Under the pieces are notes generated by a model. That model was not told where the DNA came from, ran no database searches, and worked only from the letters and a program-made list of their open reading frames with translations. Made by a program: the position numbers and the translations under genes. Positions 19,301 through 26,525 of a stretch of DNA of 64,000 nucleotides are shown here, in pieces; the stretch's first letter is position 1, and each line of letters starts with the position of its first letter. Source of the stretch: Paenibacillus sp. ACRRX (GTDB taxonomy: Bacteria; Bacillota; Bacilli; Paenibacillales; Paenibacillaceae); the NCBI RefSeq assembly GCF_022346885.1, contig NZ_JAKRNK010000004.1, positions 372,001-436,000 of the forward strand, read 5' to 3'.

Positions 19301-19459
19301 TGTCTGACGTTGAACAGGGAATTGTCACTGCCTCATGACAGCATCACTCGCTCAACACCGACCTTTATGGTATTTGCAGACGATGTTCTGCCGCGTGAGT
19401 CCCTGCGAGAGCTGCGCGGTATTACCTTCCCCCAAGCAGCAAAAGGGGAGGAAGCTTAA
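16337..19459 (+). CDS. Large GNAT acetyltransferase-beta-sandwich fusion protein
   Basis: This 1040-residue cytoplasmic protein begins with a GNAT acetyltransferase domain (about 1-150; EVVGYCSLTEY, LNVRPDYHGMKVGKMLVLRA, VPLYKRCGYF). About 890 residues of beta-rich sequence follow: immunoglobulin-like sandwiches (about 160-420), then a segment resembling galactose-mutarotase-like or glycosidase accessory domains (RIGGGFSGPGGM, WITQRIRKDLYRSVLPYEGRIVEM reduced to scattered aromatic residues). TTG at 16337 has GAGGTGAG upstream; a GTG at 16328 lies within that site. It overlaps the amidohydrolase gene by one base (TAATG). I know no characterised member. Confidence 0.75.
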   Translation: MSLHINIVNYHPDYGDSIAEMWNRSQSEWGGGTTVMTGAQVRQNEAVSDWLALFLAVAGDEVVGYCSLTEYKEDTGALHIQLLNVRPDYHGMKVGKMLVLRAVEETIRRGWPRIDLYTWGANLKAVPLYKRCGYFWEDREDTTHFMNFVPQIVNCEAIAPYMKGIDWYADSTRIIEVIRDGQVDNGFHTYTYAWKNKEKELRVDIERRGRGICLIETEDYLLSATAEQAEPVFGKEYTVQYRIVNKSGKPLRIDFKGESDRNVTFNWEQSVEVSSEQRLTARFFVDVIDKEQSEWRTCPTVRANVLINGLEAVIQVGIVPKFPAAVALKIPNEIYALGGQYDMYLDIENHFPECASFTFELTPTPWLELEQHSYTVNLQPKERASLPFPFRLLDYGFYSQQLKVVAATTSGDEVTFNRRIGGGFSGPGGMCYGETDTAHLAMNGKYGLEYEKDSNQLRVHCLGRDSSLIALSHPKIGKPYSAEFSKKQAESVKWKQERGAVGFQHTYRSGEFAQLLLHTHALLHADGTIKLWQELENDSLTATSEQMWITQRIRKDLYRSVLPYEGRIVEMGDSHGDDFDYWDGDKITEPWLFARGDGLACGICWSDTHQMSLQSYFIDLETNMGILLPGAKRRSDDLILTVGSFDNWQDFRSYALKRAKANVTSQTVRHVTLTANGGNPFVQPDMHKVQAILRDTKQNAWEGTVSASYAANGKDNTAVTTVSLGGEAAEVQLEMAMPATPIDTMCVKAVLGSFSELHQRTLFTLAANDVTSTSTHTDVGAMYEASNGPISIKVNADYYPGLHSLMVNDREWFDSSYPTYGVKSWWNPWIGGMTEALDELGPLSVLKEDRSVTSARLTDSVGNTWSGLRVRLSVSKHSKYRGLIWDSYYLMLPGVPVLAYVTDIYQNTGTYLTCNQAATDIFLDLPQGWLLTSDAEGQPLHYPLGEGELAVREHRDYVFGSKDNSGVLQLVTDESLIQPQLYTNKDVNCLTLNRELSLPHDSITRSTPTFMVFADDVLPRESLRELRGITFPQAAKGEEA

Positions 19460-20319
19460 TGAAGATTATTGATGCGCATATGCACTTATCCCATATCGAT
19501 TCTTTCAAAAAAACGGCGAGTGAGCGATCATTTGTAGAGTATTCTGCCCGAGGGCTGCTGCAGGAATATGAGCAAGCTGGTGTTGTACTTGGCATAGGCA
19601 TGGGACTGACGGAAACGGACGAGGAGGGCTTCCCTGATCGGGGGGCCTCAACCCCAATGGGACTTGATATGCTGGAGGAGTATCCGCGCCAGATCGTTTA
19701 TTGCCCAGGCATTAATCCGTATAAGCTGGATAAATCCGGACTGGATGCACTGGAACAAGCCATACAACGTCCCGAAGCGGTTGGCATCAAGATCTATCTC
19801 GGTTATTATCCGTTTTATGCTTATGATGACGTTTATCAGCCTGTGTACGAGATGGCCAAGACCCATCGGGTTCCCGTCGTCTATCACACTGGCGACACTT
19901 ACTCTGAACGCGGACTTTTAAAATACTCTCATCCGCTTACGATCGATGAGGTTGCCGTACAGCATCGTGACGTCAACTTTATGATGGCGCACTTCGGGGA
20001 CCCCTGGGTACTGGATGGAGCTGAGGTTGTTTACAAAAACCGCAACGTATTTGCTGACCTATCCGGCTTGATGGTAGGTGATGCTGCAGAATGCGCGCGG
20101 CTTGGCCAATCCCCGCTGTTCTTCGCTCATTTGCGGCACGCGCTCACTTATTGTGATAACTATGAGAAGCTGCTGTTTGGAACAGATTGGCCACTTGCAC
20201 CGATAGAACCGTACCTGCAATTTGTCAAAGAGCTGATTCCAGCAAGCTATCACGAGGATGTATTCTACAAGACGGCGCTGCGTGTATTTCCGAAAATTGT
20301 ACCACTCGTAGAGAATTAA
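19459..20319 (+). CDS. Amidohydrolase family 2 metal-dependent hydrolase
   Basis: This 286-residue TIM-barrel protein resembles the amidohydrolase_2 (ACMSD-like) family. Metal ligands are visible as DAHMH (residues 5-9), His in VVYHTGD, MAHFGDPW, and the active-site Asp in LFGTDWPL. It starts on the last base of the upstream stop codon, so translation is coupled to the GNAT fusion protein, and a joint pathway is likely. Members hydrolyse or decarboxylate small acids, lactones or amides. The substrate here is unknown. Confidence 0.82.
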   Translation: MKIIDAHMHLSHIDSFKKTASERSFVEYSARGLLQEYEQAGVVLGIGMGLTETDEEGFPDRGASTPMGLDMLEEYPRQIVYCPGINPYKLDKSGLDALEQAIQRPEAVGIKIYLGYYPFYAYDDVYQPVYEMAKTHRVPVVYHTGDTYSERGLLKYSHPLTIDEVAVQHRDVNFMMAHFGDPWVLDGAEVVYKNRNVFADLSGLMVGDAAECARLGQSPLFFAHLRHALTYCDNYEKLLFGTDWPLAPIEPYLQFVKELIPASYHEDVFYKTALRVFPKIVPLVEN

Positions 20320-20339
20320 ATTAAATCACTCTATGCAAC

Positions 20340-20373
20340 AAGGCTCCCGTCCCAAATGATCGACGGGGGCCTT
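20340..20373 (+). terminator. Terminator of the GNAT-amidohydrolase operon
   Basis: AAGGCTCCCGTC pairs with GACGGGGGCCTT, 20 bases after the stop codon; a T run follows after a short second stem. Confidence 0.65.
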
Positions 20374-20467
20374 CTAATTGAAGGTTTTTTTCCAATTTGC
20401 CTGCGATAAATTCATCCCCTACAGGACGTAAGGAGAATCAACTATAAAATCTAGAGGAGAGATGTAT

Positions 20468-21355
20468 ATGCAGCGCCCGCGTATGCACCCGTTTTGGCAG
20501 CGTGCTTTACTCAGCGGCGGCATTCTTTTTATTACAATGACCTTGATCGTTGTCATCTTCAGCAGCCCTTACTATTTTCTATATCAACTTCTCGTCTGGG
20601 CAGTCATAAGTATCCTGTGCGGCATCATATTTGCATGGCATACAGATCCACTCCGCAACAAGAACGAGCCCCCTTCTAGCCCGCATCTCATTCGTGACAA
20701 AAAGAAGCTCCAATGGGCTTTGATCGGCTTGCTGCTCCTAAGCTTACTAACCATTCGATATCCTCATCATTACTCATGGTTTGAATCGGGCTTGCAGTGG
20801 CTTGGCGTCCCAACTGTCTTTCCATTTGGAAACGGCAAGCTTATTCTCACGGGTCTGCCCTTATTAATTGGTCTCGTTATCTTGATCAGAGTGCTTGTAC
20901 GATCCTTGAACCGTCAACGCTTCTTGATTGGCTTTGCAGCTTTCTTAACCGTCACTACACTGCCGAATCAAGCTGTTGATGTATATCAGCGCTATCTAGG
21001 CACAGGTATTTATGCCATACAATCAAATAAGTCCACCCTAGCTAGCTGTCGAGTGGAGCAGATTCAGAGTCGTTGGGTAGGGGAATGTACGGTTTCAGTT
21101 CGCAATTACAGCCGACAGGAAGTTACTGCTCATATCTTACTCAAAAGAGAAGATACGGACTTTCCCTATGATTATTCAGAAATAGACTTGGGTTCTGTCA
21201 CTTTTGCACCACATCTGGATGAGCATAGCACCGTGAAAGTATCTAATCTTGTATTGCCTACAGCACCGAATTACTCGGAGGAAGTATCGGGCCCAGTACA
21301 GACTTCCTTTTCTCGCATGACCATCTCGGATGGCACTCATTTGCGCGAACTGTAG
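20468..21355 (+). CDS. Multi-pass membrane protein with C-terminal soluble domain
   Basis: This 295-residue protein has about five hydrophobic segments within residues 14-165 and a predicted extracytoplasmic beta-rich domain from about 170 (SCRVEQIQSRWVGECTVSVR). ATG at 20468 has GGAG 8 bases upstream; an ATG at 20462 is too close. No family is recognised. It is followed by a lipoprotein gene 67 bases later in the same direction. Confidence 0.6.
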   Translation: MQRPRMHPFWQRALLSGGILFITMTLIVVIFSSPYYFLYQLLVWAVISILCGIIFAWHTDPLRNKNEPPSSPHLIRDKKKLQWALIGLLLLSLLTIRYPHHYSWFESGLQWLGVPTVFPFGNGKLILTGLPLLIGLVILIRVLVRSLNRQRFLIGFAAFLTVTTLPNQAVDVYQRYLGTGIYAIQSNKSTLASCRVEQIQSRWVGECTVSVRNYSRQEVTAHILLKREDTDFPYDYSEIDLGSVTFAPHLDEHSTVKVSNLVLPTAPNYSEEVSGPVQTSFSRMTISDGTHLREL

Positions 21356-21422
21356 CATTTTATGAAACCGAAACCTTCACCTGAAAGTACTACTTAGAAA
21401 TAAAATAAATTGGAGGGGTACG

Positions 21423-21866
21423 ATGAAAATAAGATTACTTTGTGCCTTGCTATGCTGCATCATCTTTTCAGGCTGCTCAATGTTCGAAAGCGTGAATAGC
21501 TCATTAAATTATGTGACAGAGGCTACTTCCTACGTCAATCAGGTATCCAGCTTTGCTGAGCGCGTTCCACAGCTTGTAGAGCAGGCTATTACCGATGTTG
21601 ATGCCAAAGCCTCCCTGACTCAAGCCCTCGAGGAGATGAAGAATCAGATTACTTCATTTAACGGCTTGGAAGCACCTGCATTCGCTAAAGACATTCATCA
21701 GCAATTAACAGACTACAACACAGCTTTTACACAAGAAATTAACGGCCTTTTGGAGCAAGTCAATTCTGGTATTACCGACATAAACGCAATCCAAGACTCC
21801 CCATTGTTCCAGACTATTCGCAACATTACGGATACCATGGGACAAATCCAAGCGCTAGCCCCTTAA
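21423..21866 (+). CDS. Small lipoprotein (DUF6376-like)
   Basis: This 147-residue protein has a lipoprotein signal with lipobox FSGC (Cys18). The remainder is helical (SLNYVTEATSYVNQVSSFAE, then a Gln/Asn-rich helix and a C-terminal DTMGQIQAL). This resembles the DUF6376 lipoproteins of Bacillales, whose function is unknown. GGAGGGG precedes the ATG. Expected to be anchored on the outer face of the membrane. Confidence 0.72.
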   Translation: MKIRLLCALLCCIIFSGCSMFESVNSSLNYVTEATSYVNQVSSFAERVPQLVEQAITDVDAKASLTQALEEMKNQITSFNGLEAPAFAKDIHQQLTDYNTAFTQEINGLLEQVNSGITDINAIQDSPLFQTIRNITDTMGQIQALAP

Positions 21867-21989
21867 CATACAACAATAACAAATTCTGCGCGGCCGCTAC
21901 AGGCATCTATTCTCTACTCTGGCAGCGGCCATCCTGATTTAAGTCAGCTCGTTTACGTTTTCGAATACTCCCATGCTTCTCACCCTTGC

Positions 21990-22814
21990 TCACTCTTCCT
22001 TCTCCTCGAACTTTAATTCGTGCACTAAACCACTCGCTGTAAATCCAATGCTCTGATACACCTTATTCGAATTGGGGTTCGCCGTATCTGCGTACAGAAT
22101 CGGCGTCAATTTCTCCTTATGCAGCAGCAAATCACACAATGATGCCACGAGCGCGCTCGCATATCCCTTCTTTCGAAACTCAGCCGGAGTATATACGCTG
22201 TTAATAGCACCATGACGTGGGGAACGAAACGTAATATTAGCGATGGATACCAATTCCCCGCCATGGATCCAACCAAACAAATTACCAGAGCTAACGAGCC
22301 GTGCAGCCAAAGGCATCTGCTCAAGTGTGTCTGCTGCCTCACCCATTGCCTCCTTTAAGAAGCCAACCATATATGCGGCAACAACAGACTGATGCTCGGA
22401 ATTGACAAGTCGACACTCACCAATAACGCCCTTTGGCCGTACGATCTTGTCACAATAATAAGCCGACATCTCCATTTTCTGTCTGAACACCTTTCCTGTC
22501 ACCTCTGCATAAATCTCCGCAAAAGCGCGTGCATTTTCGGGATCACTCGTTATACCAGGCAGCTCGTCGTTCTTAATCGTACAAATCAGCTCCCTAAGCT
22601 GCCTCTCACGTTCCACCACGGATACTTCCTCGTCTACCCATAGCCAAGCGTTATATCCTGGAGTCTGGGCATACAATATATTGCCTGCCTCGTTTTTATA
22701 CATAATAGCGGTACCGCCATCTGCAATACGATGAAACAAACTGTACTGCACCTCATTCCTCATAAAAGGCTGATGATGAAAGACTGGATCATGTGGAAAT
22801 AAAGAAGTAAACAT
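21990..22814 (-). CDS. GNAT family N-acetyltransferase
   Basis: This 274-residue protein has a C-terminal GNAT fold (about 150-270) with the acetyl-CoA loop VYTPAEFRKKGYASALVASL and the late motif ADTANPNSNKVYQSIGF. The N-terminal half is the variable domain seen in the longer GNAT group (DUF4081-like layout). The acceptor substrate is unknown. The gene is monocistronic. Confidence 0.85.
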   Translation of the reverse strand: MFTSLFPHDPVFHHQPFMRNEVQYSLFHRIADGGTAIMYKNEAGNILYAQTPGYNAWLWVDEEVSVVERERQLRELICTIKNDELPGITSDPENARAFAEIYAEVTGKVFRQKMEMSAYYCDKIVRPKGVIGECRLVNSEHQSVVAAYMVGFLKEAMGEAADTLEQMPLAARLVSSGNLFGWIHGGELVSIANITFRSPRHGAINSVYTPAEFRKKGYASALVASLCDLLLHKEKLTPILYADTANPNSNKVYQSIGFTASGLVHELKFEEKEE

Positions 22815-22978
22815 AAGTCGATTCCTCCCTTTACGTTTGCAAAAAACCCCCGTCCCTTAACGGGATGGAGGCTGCAATGACGATCATAGTTAAGTTACGT
22901 TTTGTTTTTCTATGTATTCTAGTACAACTAGTTGGAACTATCCAGAGTTTTTGTATAATGATCTCGATGATTTCACCA

Positions 22979-23178
22979 CTAAGATAAGTAATCAGATATA
23001 AAAAGGGCTATCACAGTGACAAGGAAAGCCATACCTATCAGATAACCAAATATTCTAAGAGGTAGCGGCATTAAACTGATGGGTACTTTCTTTAAGGGAC
23101 CACCTTAAATCCGTTAAACTCATTTACACGACTAACATCATTGAAAGCTGCCATCTTCAACTTCGTAAAGTAACCCAT
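22979..23178 (-). pseudogene. Frameshifted small membrane protein gene
   Basis: From ATG at 23178 the frame reads MGYFTKLKMAAFNDVSRV and stops at a TAA. If one base is restored near 23102 the frame continues through KVPISLMPLPLRIFG and a hydrophobic helix to a TAG at 22979. The total length is one base short of 67 codons. It follows the lipoprotein gene at 23232 by 53 bases on the same strand, so it was probably its operon partner. Alternatively the first frame alone is a 29-residue peptide. Confidence 0.5.
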
Positions 23179-23231
23179 ATAACAAATTCCTAGACTGTCG
23201 CTGTGTTCTTAAACATATTGCGTTAGTTCAA

Positions 23232-23735
23232 TTAGCTATCGTATTTCATTTTCCATTTTTCAAACCATTCTTTATAACTCATTTTGGTTACTTCCTCCAA
23301 TGTTTGACCTTCAAGTGAATAAGGAGCTCCCATTTGAGCCTCGTTTCCTTGAGCAGGCATGGATGTTCCACCGATTACTTGGCCTTCACAAAGCATGACG
23401 TTGACGGTAGTTTTAATATTATATATTTTTTCTAGAGGATGGTTTTTCACTGTAAATTGATAGGCCGTTATTTCTTTTCCAAAGTACTTATCAGGCTCAA
23501 CGGATTGAACACCCCAACTTTGCTGATACAGTATGTTTTCGGTGCTTCCAGTAAGTTTGTTTTTTTCTAGGACATACTTTTGAACTTTACCCTGCCGAGA
23601 TGTTACTTGATAACCATGTTGTTCTAGATATTGCTCAGCTGTTTTTTCATCATCACTCCCCTCCTTACCACATCCAGAAAGAACCAAAAATAAAAGACCT
23701 AGAAAAACACTTACTTTTGTAATGCGTATCATCAT
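23232..23735 (-). CDS. Putative lipoprotein
   Basis: This 167-residue protein has a lipoprotein signal with lipobox LSGC at about residue 21, then a charged linker and a domain with EQYLEQHGYQVTSRQGK and a Cys-containing strand VMLCEGQVIGG. It resembles DUF4830-type lipoproteins only loosely. ATG at 23735 has AGGGAG 8 bases upstream; earlier GTG and ATG codons are too close. Function unknown. Confidence 0.65.
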   Translation of the reverse strand: MMIRITKVSVFLGLLFLVLSGCGKEGSDDEKTAEQYLEQHGYQVTSRQGKVQKYVLEKNKLTGSTENILYQQSWGVQSVEPDKYFGKEITAYQFTVKNHPLEKIYNIKTTVNVMLCEGQVIGGTSMPAQGNEAQMGAPYSLEGQTLEEVTKMSYKEWFEKWKMKYDS

Positions 23736-23770
23736 ATCCATCACTCCCTAGTTATTATTGACGCTTCAGG

Positions 23771-23974
23771 TCAATGCTGGGCTCTCTTAAAAATGCTTTA
23801 TTGAGCCACGATTGACGTTACTCGAAATGGATGGGCGTGTCCAAAACTGGGGGCAAATGCTGCTCCAACTATCTGTCTTTTATCCAGATCACATTGACCA
23901 GCATCTGGGGTGATTTTTTCTCCCCTCAGGGAGAAGTTTTTTAAATGAGTTTACACAAATGGTTTGACAGACCC
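23771..23974 (+). mobile_element. IS256-family insertion sequence relic (3' end)
   Basis: The frame RVQNWGQMLLQLSVFYPDH ending at TGA 23911-23913 matches the C-terminus of IS256-type transposases. The preceding part (SLKNALLSHD, stop, RYSKW) matches the next upstream family segment but contains a stop and a frame change. At 23945-23974 TGAGTTTACACA and GGTTTGACAGACCC look like the right terminal end. About 45 codons remain; the left end and the catalytic part are gone, so it cannot transpose. Confidence 0.7.
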
Positions 23975-24003
23975 TAAACTCTACCCTCCTCTCAACCATA
24001 AAA

Positions 24004-24034
24004 AAAGCCCATGACCAATTCTACAGGGGGCTTT
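24004..24034 (-). terminator. Terminator of the marR-MFS operon
   Basis: On the minus strand AAAGCCC pairs with GGGCTTT and runs into TTTTTTT, about 90 bases after the MFS stop codon. Confidence 0.7.
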
Positions 24035-24121
24035 CCCCACCACTTAGAAATTAATCATGAGCAACTAATAAAAGATGACTGTTTTGCTACCTTTATCAAG
24101 TAACTAAATTATAGCATTATT

Positions 24122-25759
24122 CTAAATTACTTCTCCTGAGCTTAAATTCCCACTCTTCATATTGTTTCTATCCTTTTCCTCCAGCTTTGGTTCAAGCACG
24201 CTATTCGAGCTCCGCAGTGGAATCTCACGCAGGAAGAATACAAGTACAAGTGCCACAACAAGGAGCGCAGTACCTGCCAAGAATACAGTCGTTAACGAGG
24301 AACTGAGCGCGTCACGCATCATATCGATCATCTTCGTCAGGAGCGGCTGCATCTGTTCAGGCAGCGTCTGCTGCAGTTCTTGCAGCTTCGGCTGATTTAA
24401 CAGCATCTCAGGGTTAGCAAACTCTTTAAGCTGCCCTGCTACAGCCGGGTCCAGCTTCGTCATGTCAATCGCGTGGCCTGAAGCTGCTGCAGATTCAAGA
24501 TTGCTTTTTAAACTGGTACTCATAATGGTCCCCATCACAGCAATTCCTATCGTCCCGCCCAAGTTGCGGAACAATTGTGACGACGCTGTCGCTACACCAA
24601 GCTCTGCCGGACTAACGGCATTTTGCACAGTAAGCGAAAATACCGGCATACCAAACCCGAGACCCAGACCAAATACAATCATAGCTATGACAGCCATTGT
24701 CACGCTGTTCATGTACGCCATAATAAGCATACCAGCAATCATAATAGGCAGCCCTAGCAAGGCATACCTTTTGTATTTGCCCGATACTGTAATCCATCGC
24801 CCTGTCATTGCACTGATAATGACCATACTAATCGACATCGGCATAGTCACATACCCAGAATAGGTCGGCGAGATCCCCTCCACTCCCTGGACAAAGAACG
24901 GCAAGTAGATCAAAGCCCCCATCATGCCGGCATTCATCAAGAAACCAGACATGTTTGAGATAACCACAATACTATTCTTAAACAAGGATAGCGGTAGTAC
25001 AGGGCTTTTCACACGTGCCTCAACTATAATAAACAGCAGCAAGGATACAGCCGCTGCTGCAAATAGACCGATAATCTGGGTCGAACCCCATGCATACTCC
25101 TTACCTGCCCAAGAGAATCCAAGCAATAACGGTACTATCGTTAAGGTTAAAAATAAGGAGCCCCAATAGTCAATCGACTCGGCCTGCTTGCGCTCCACCT
25201 TGGGAAACATCAATAAAATCATGATGAAAGCCACCACACCAAGAGGTAGAAAGATCCAGAACACCCATTGCCAGTCCATATGATCCACAATAAATCCGCC
25301 CAATGTAGGCCCTAGAATGCTGGAGAAGCCAAACACAGCCATCATCACACCTGTCCACTTCCCGCGTTCACGCGGTGCAAACAAGTCTCCTACTGCAGTA
25401 AAGGCCGATGCCATAATAATGCCAGCGCCAACACCTTGAATACCTCGATACGTAATCAATTGAAAAATATCGCTCGAGAATCCCGTTAAAAAGGCACCGA
25501 TGATAAAGAAGACGATCCCACCTAGAATAAATGGCTTACGCCCATAAATATCAGACAGTTTGCCGACAAGCACCGTCGAAATTGTCGATGTTAACATATA
25601 AATCGTAATCACCCAAGTGTAATAATCCATACCGCCCAAAATGGCGATAATCCGCGGCATCGCGGTACTGACGATGGTCTGGTTAATTGCGGCAAAAAAC
25701 ATCGCTGCAACAATGGCCATCATAATCGTAACTTTTCGTTTATGAGATAAGTGCTCCAA
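24122..25759 (-). CDS. MFS drug transporter, DHA2 (EmrB/QacA) family
   Basis: This 545-residue protein has 14 predicted membrane helices. Family motifs are GKLSDIYGRKP (motif A), RGIQGVGAGIIMA (motif B) and LGPTLGGFIVD (motif C, antiporter signature). A long extracytoplasmic loop precedes the last helix. It should export toxic compounds with proton antiport. It begins 6 bases after marR, so the two form an operon, and the MarR protein is the likely repressor. Confidence 0.92.
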   Translation of the reverse strand: MEHLSHKRKVTIMMAIVAAMFFAAINQTIVSTAMPRIIAILGGMDYYTWVITIYMLTSTISTVLVGKLSDIYGRKPFILGGIVFFIIGAFLTGFSSDIFQLITYRGIQGVGAGIIMASAFTAVGDLFAPRERGKWTGVMMAVFGFSSILGPTLGGFIVDHMDWQWVFWIFLPLGVVAFIMILLMFPKVERKQAESIDYWGSLFLTLTIVPLLLGFSWAGKEYAWGSTQIIGLFAAAAVSLLLFIIVEARVKSPVLPLSLFKNSIVVISNMSGFLMNAGMMGALIYLPFFVQGVEGISPTYSGYVTMPMSISMVIISAMTGRWITVSGKYKRYALLGLPIMIAGMLIMAYMNSVTMAVIAMIVFGLGLGFGMPVFSLTVQNAVSPAELGVATASSQLFRNLGGTIGIAVMGTIMSTSLKSNLESAAASGHAIDMTKLDPAVAGQLKEFANPEMLLNQPKLQELQQTLPEQMQPLLTKMIDMMRDALSSSLTTVFLAGTALLVVALVLVFFLREIPLRSSNSVLEPKLEEKDRNNMKSGNLSSGEVI

Positions 25760-25765
25760 GTCTCT

Positions 25766-26206
25766 CTATTCCTCCTTGCTCGGTTCCAATCGGTTTAACA
25801 TTACTGTAAAAATACGCTTCAAGTGCTTTACATCCTCGTGCGGGAGCATGCCAAACAACGCGCTTATTACTTCGTTCTGTCGGTTCAGAACGTCATCAAC
25901 GAACCGCTGTCCAGCCGCTGTCAATTGCATGGATACAACTCTACGGTCTTCTTTGTTTCTTCTGCGCTCCACATACCCCCGTTCAACCAGTTTGTCGGTC
26001 ATCCCTGTTATGGCTCCTGCCGTAACACATACGATATCCGCCAGTTCGTTCGCTTTTTTAGGGCCAGTCGAATGAAGAACAAATAATAGACGAAACTGGT
26101 TCATGGACATCTCCTCATGCATTTGCCGCTTCCATTCTTGTGTCAATCTTTTAACCAGCCGCTTAAACAAAGCGGGCAGCTCCAATAGTTGCGCTTGCTC
26201 CGACAT
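25766..26206 (-). CDS. MarR family transcriptional regulator
   Basis: This 146-residue protein has a MarR winged helix (NELADIVCVTAGAITGMTDK, then LVERGYVERRRNKEDRRVV). AAGGGG precedes the ATG. It is first gene of an operon with an efflux pump, the usual arrangement for a ligand-relieved repressor. Two direct copies of ATTTAGTGATAAA overlap the promoter region and are the probable operators. Confidence 0.92.
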   Translation of the reverse strand: MSEQAQLLELPALFKRLVKRLTQEWKRQMHEEMSMNQFRLLFVLHSTGPKKANELADIVCVTAGAITGMTDKLVERGYVERRRNKEDRRVVSMQLTAAGQRFVDDVLNRQNEVISALFGMLPHEDVKHLKRIFTVMLNRLEPSKEE

Positions 26207-26233
26207 GAGACAATTCCCCTTAATTCTTAACTA

Positions 26234-26288
26234 TTTATCACTAAATCTTTTATCACTAAATAATAATAAATATAATATCTATTTGCAA
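26234..26288 (-). promoter_or_regulatory. marR promoter with two direct-repeat operators
   Basis: On the minus strand TTGCAA (26288-26283) and TATTAT (26265-26260) are 17 bases apart. Just downstream, ATTTAGTGATAAA occurs twice (26261-26249 and 26246-26234), 15 bases centre to centre. Confidence 0.6.
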
Positions 26289-26525
26289 CCTTTTTTACTA
26301 AAAATGTTGATTTATAGCTTGCGAGCCCTCATTTCAAACCTACATTCACGAAATAATGCGTGGAAAGAAGTTGTGATTTCATCATCATTTGCCCATAATG
26401 AATACATATAATAGTACGTGTGCATACAATTGATTTGAACGTGATCAAACAAGGTTACAACCTGTTTCAATCATTCGGAAATCATGCGGGGACGCTGAAT
26501 TGGTTAAAGTGAGGACATTGTCATT

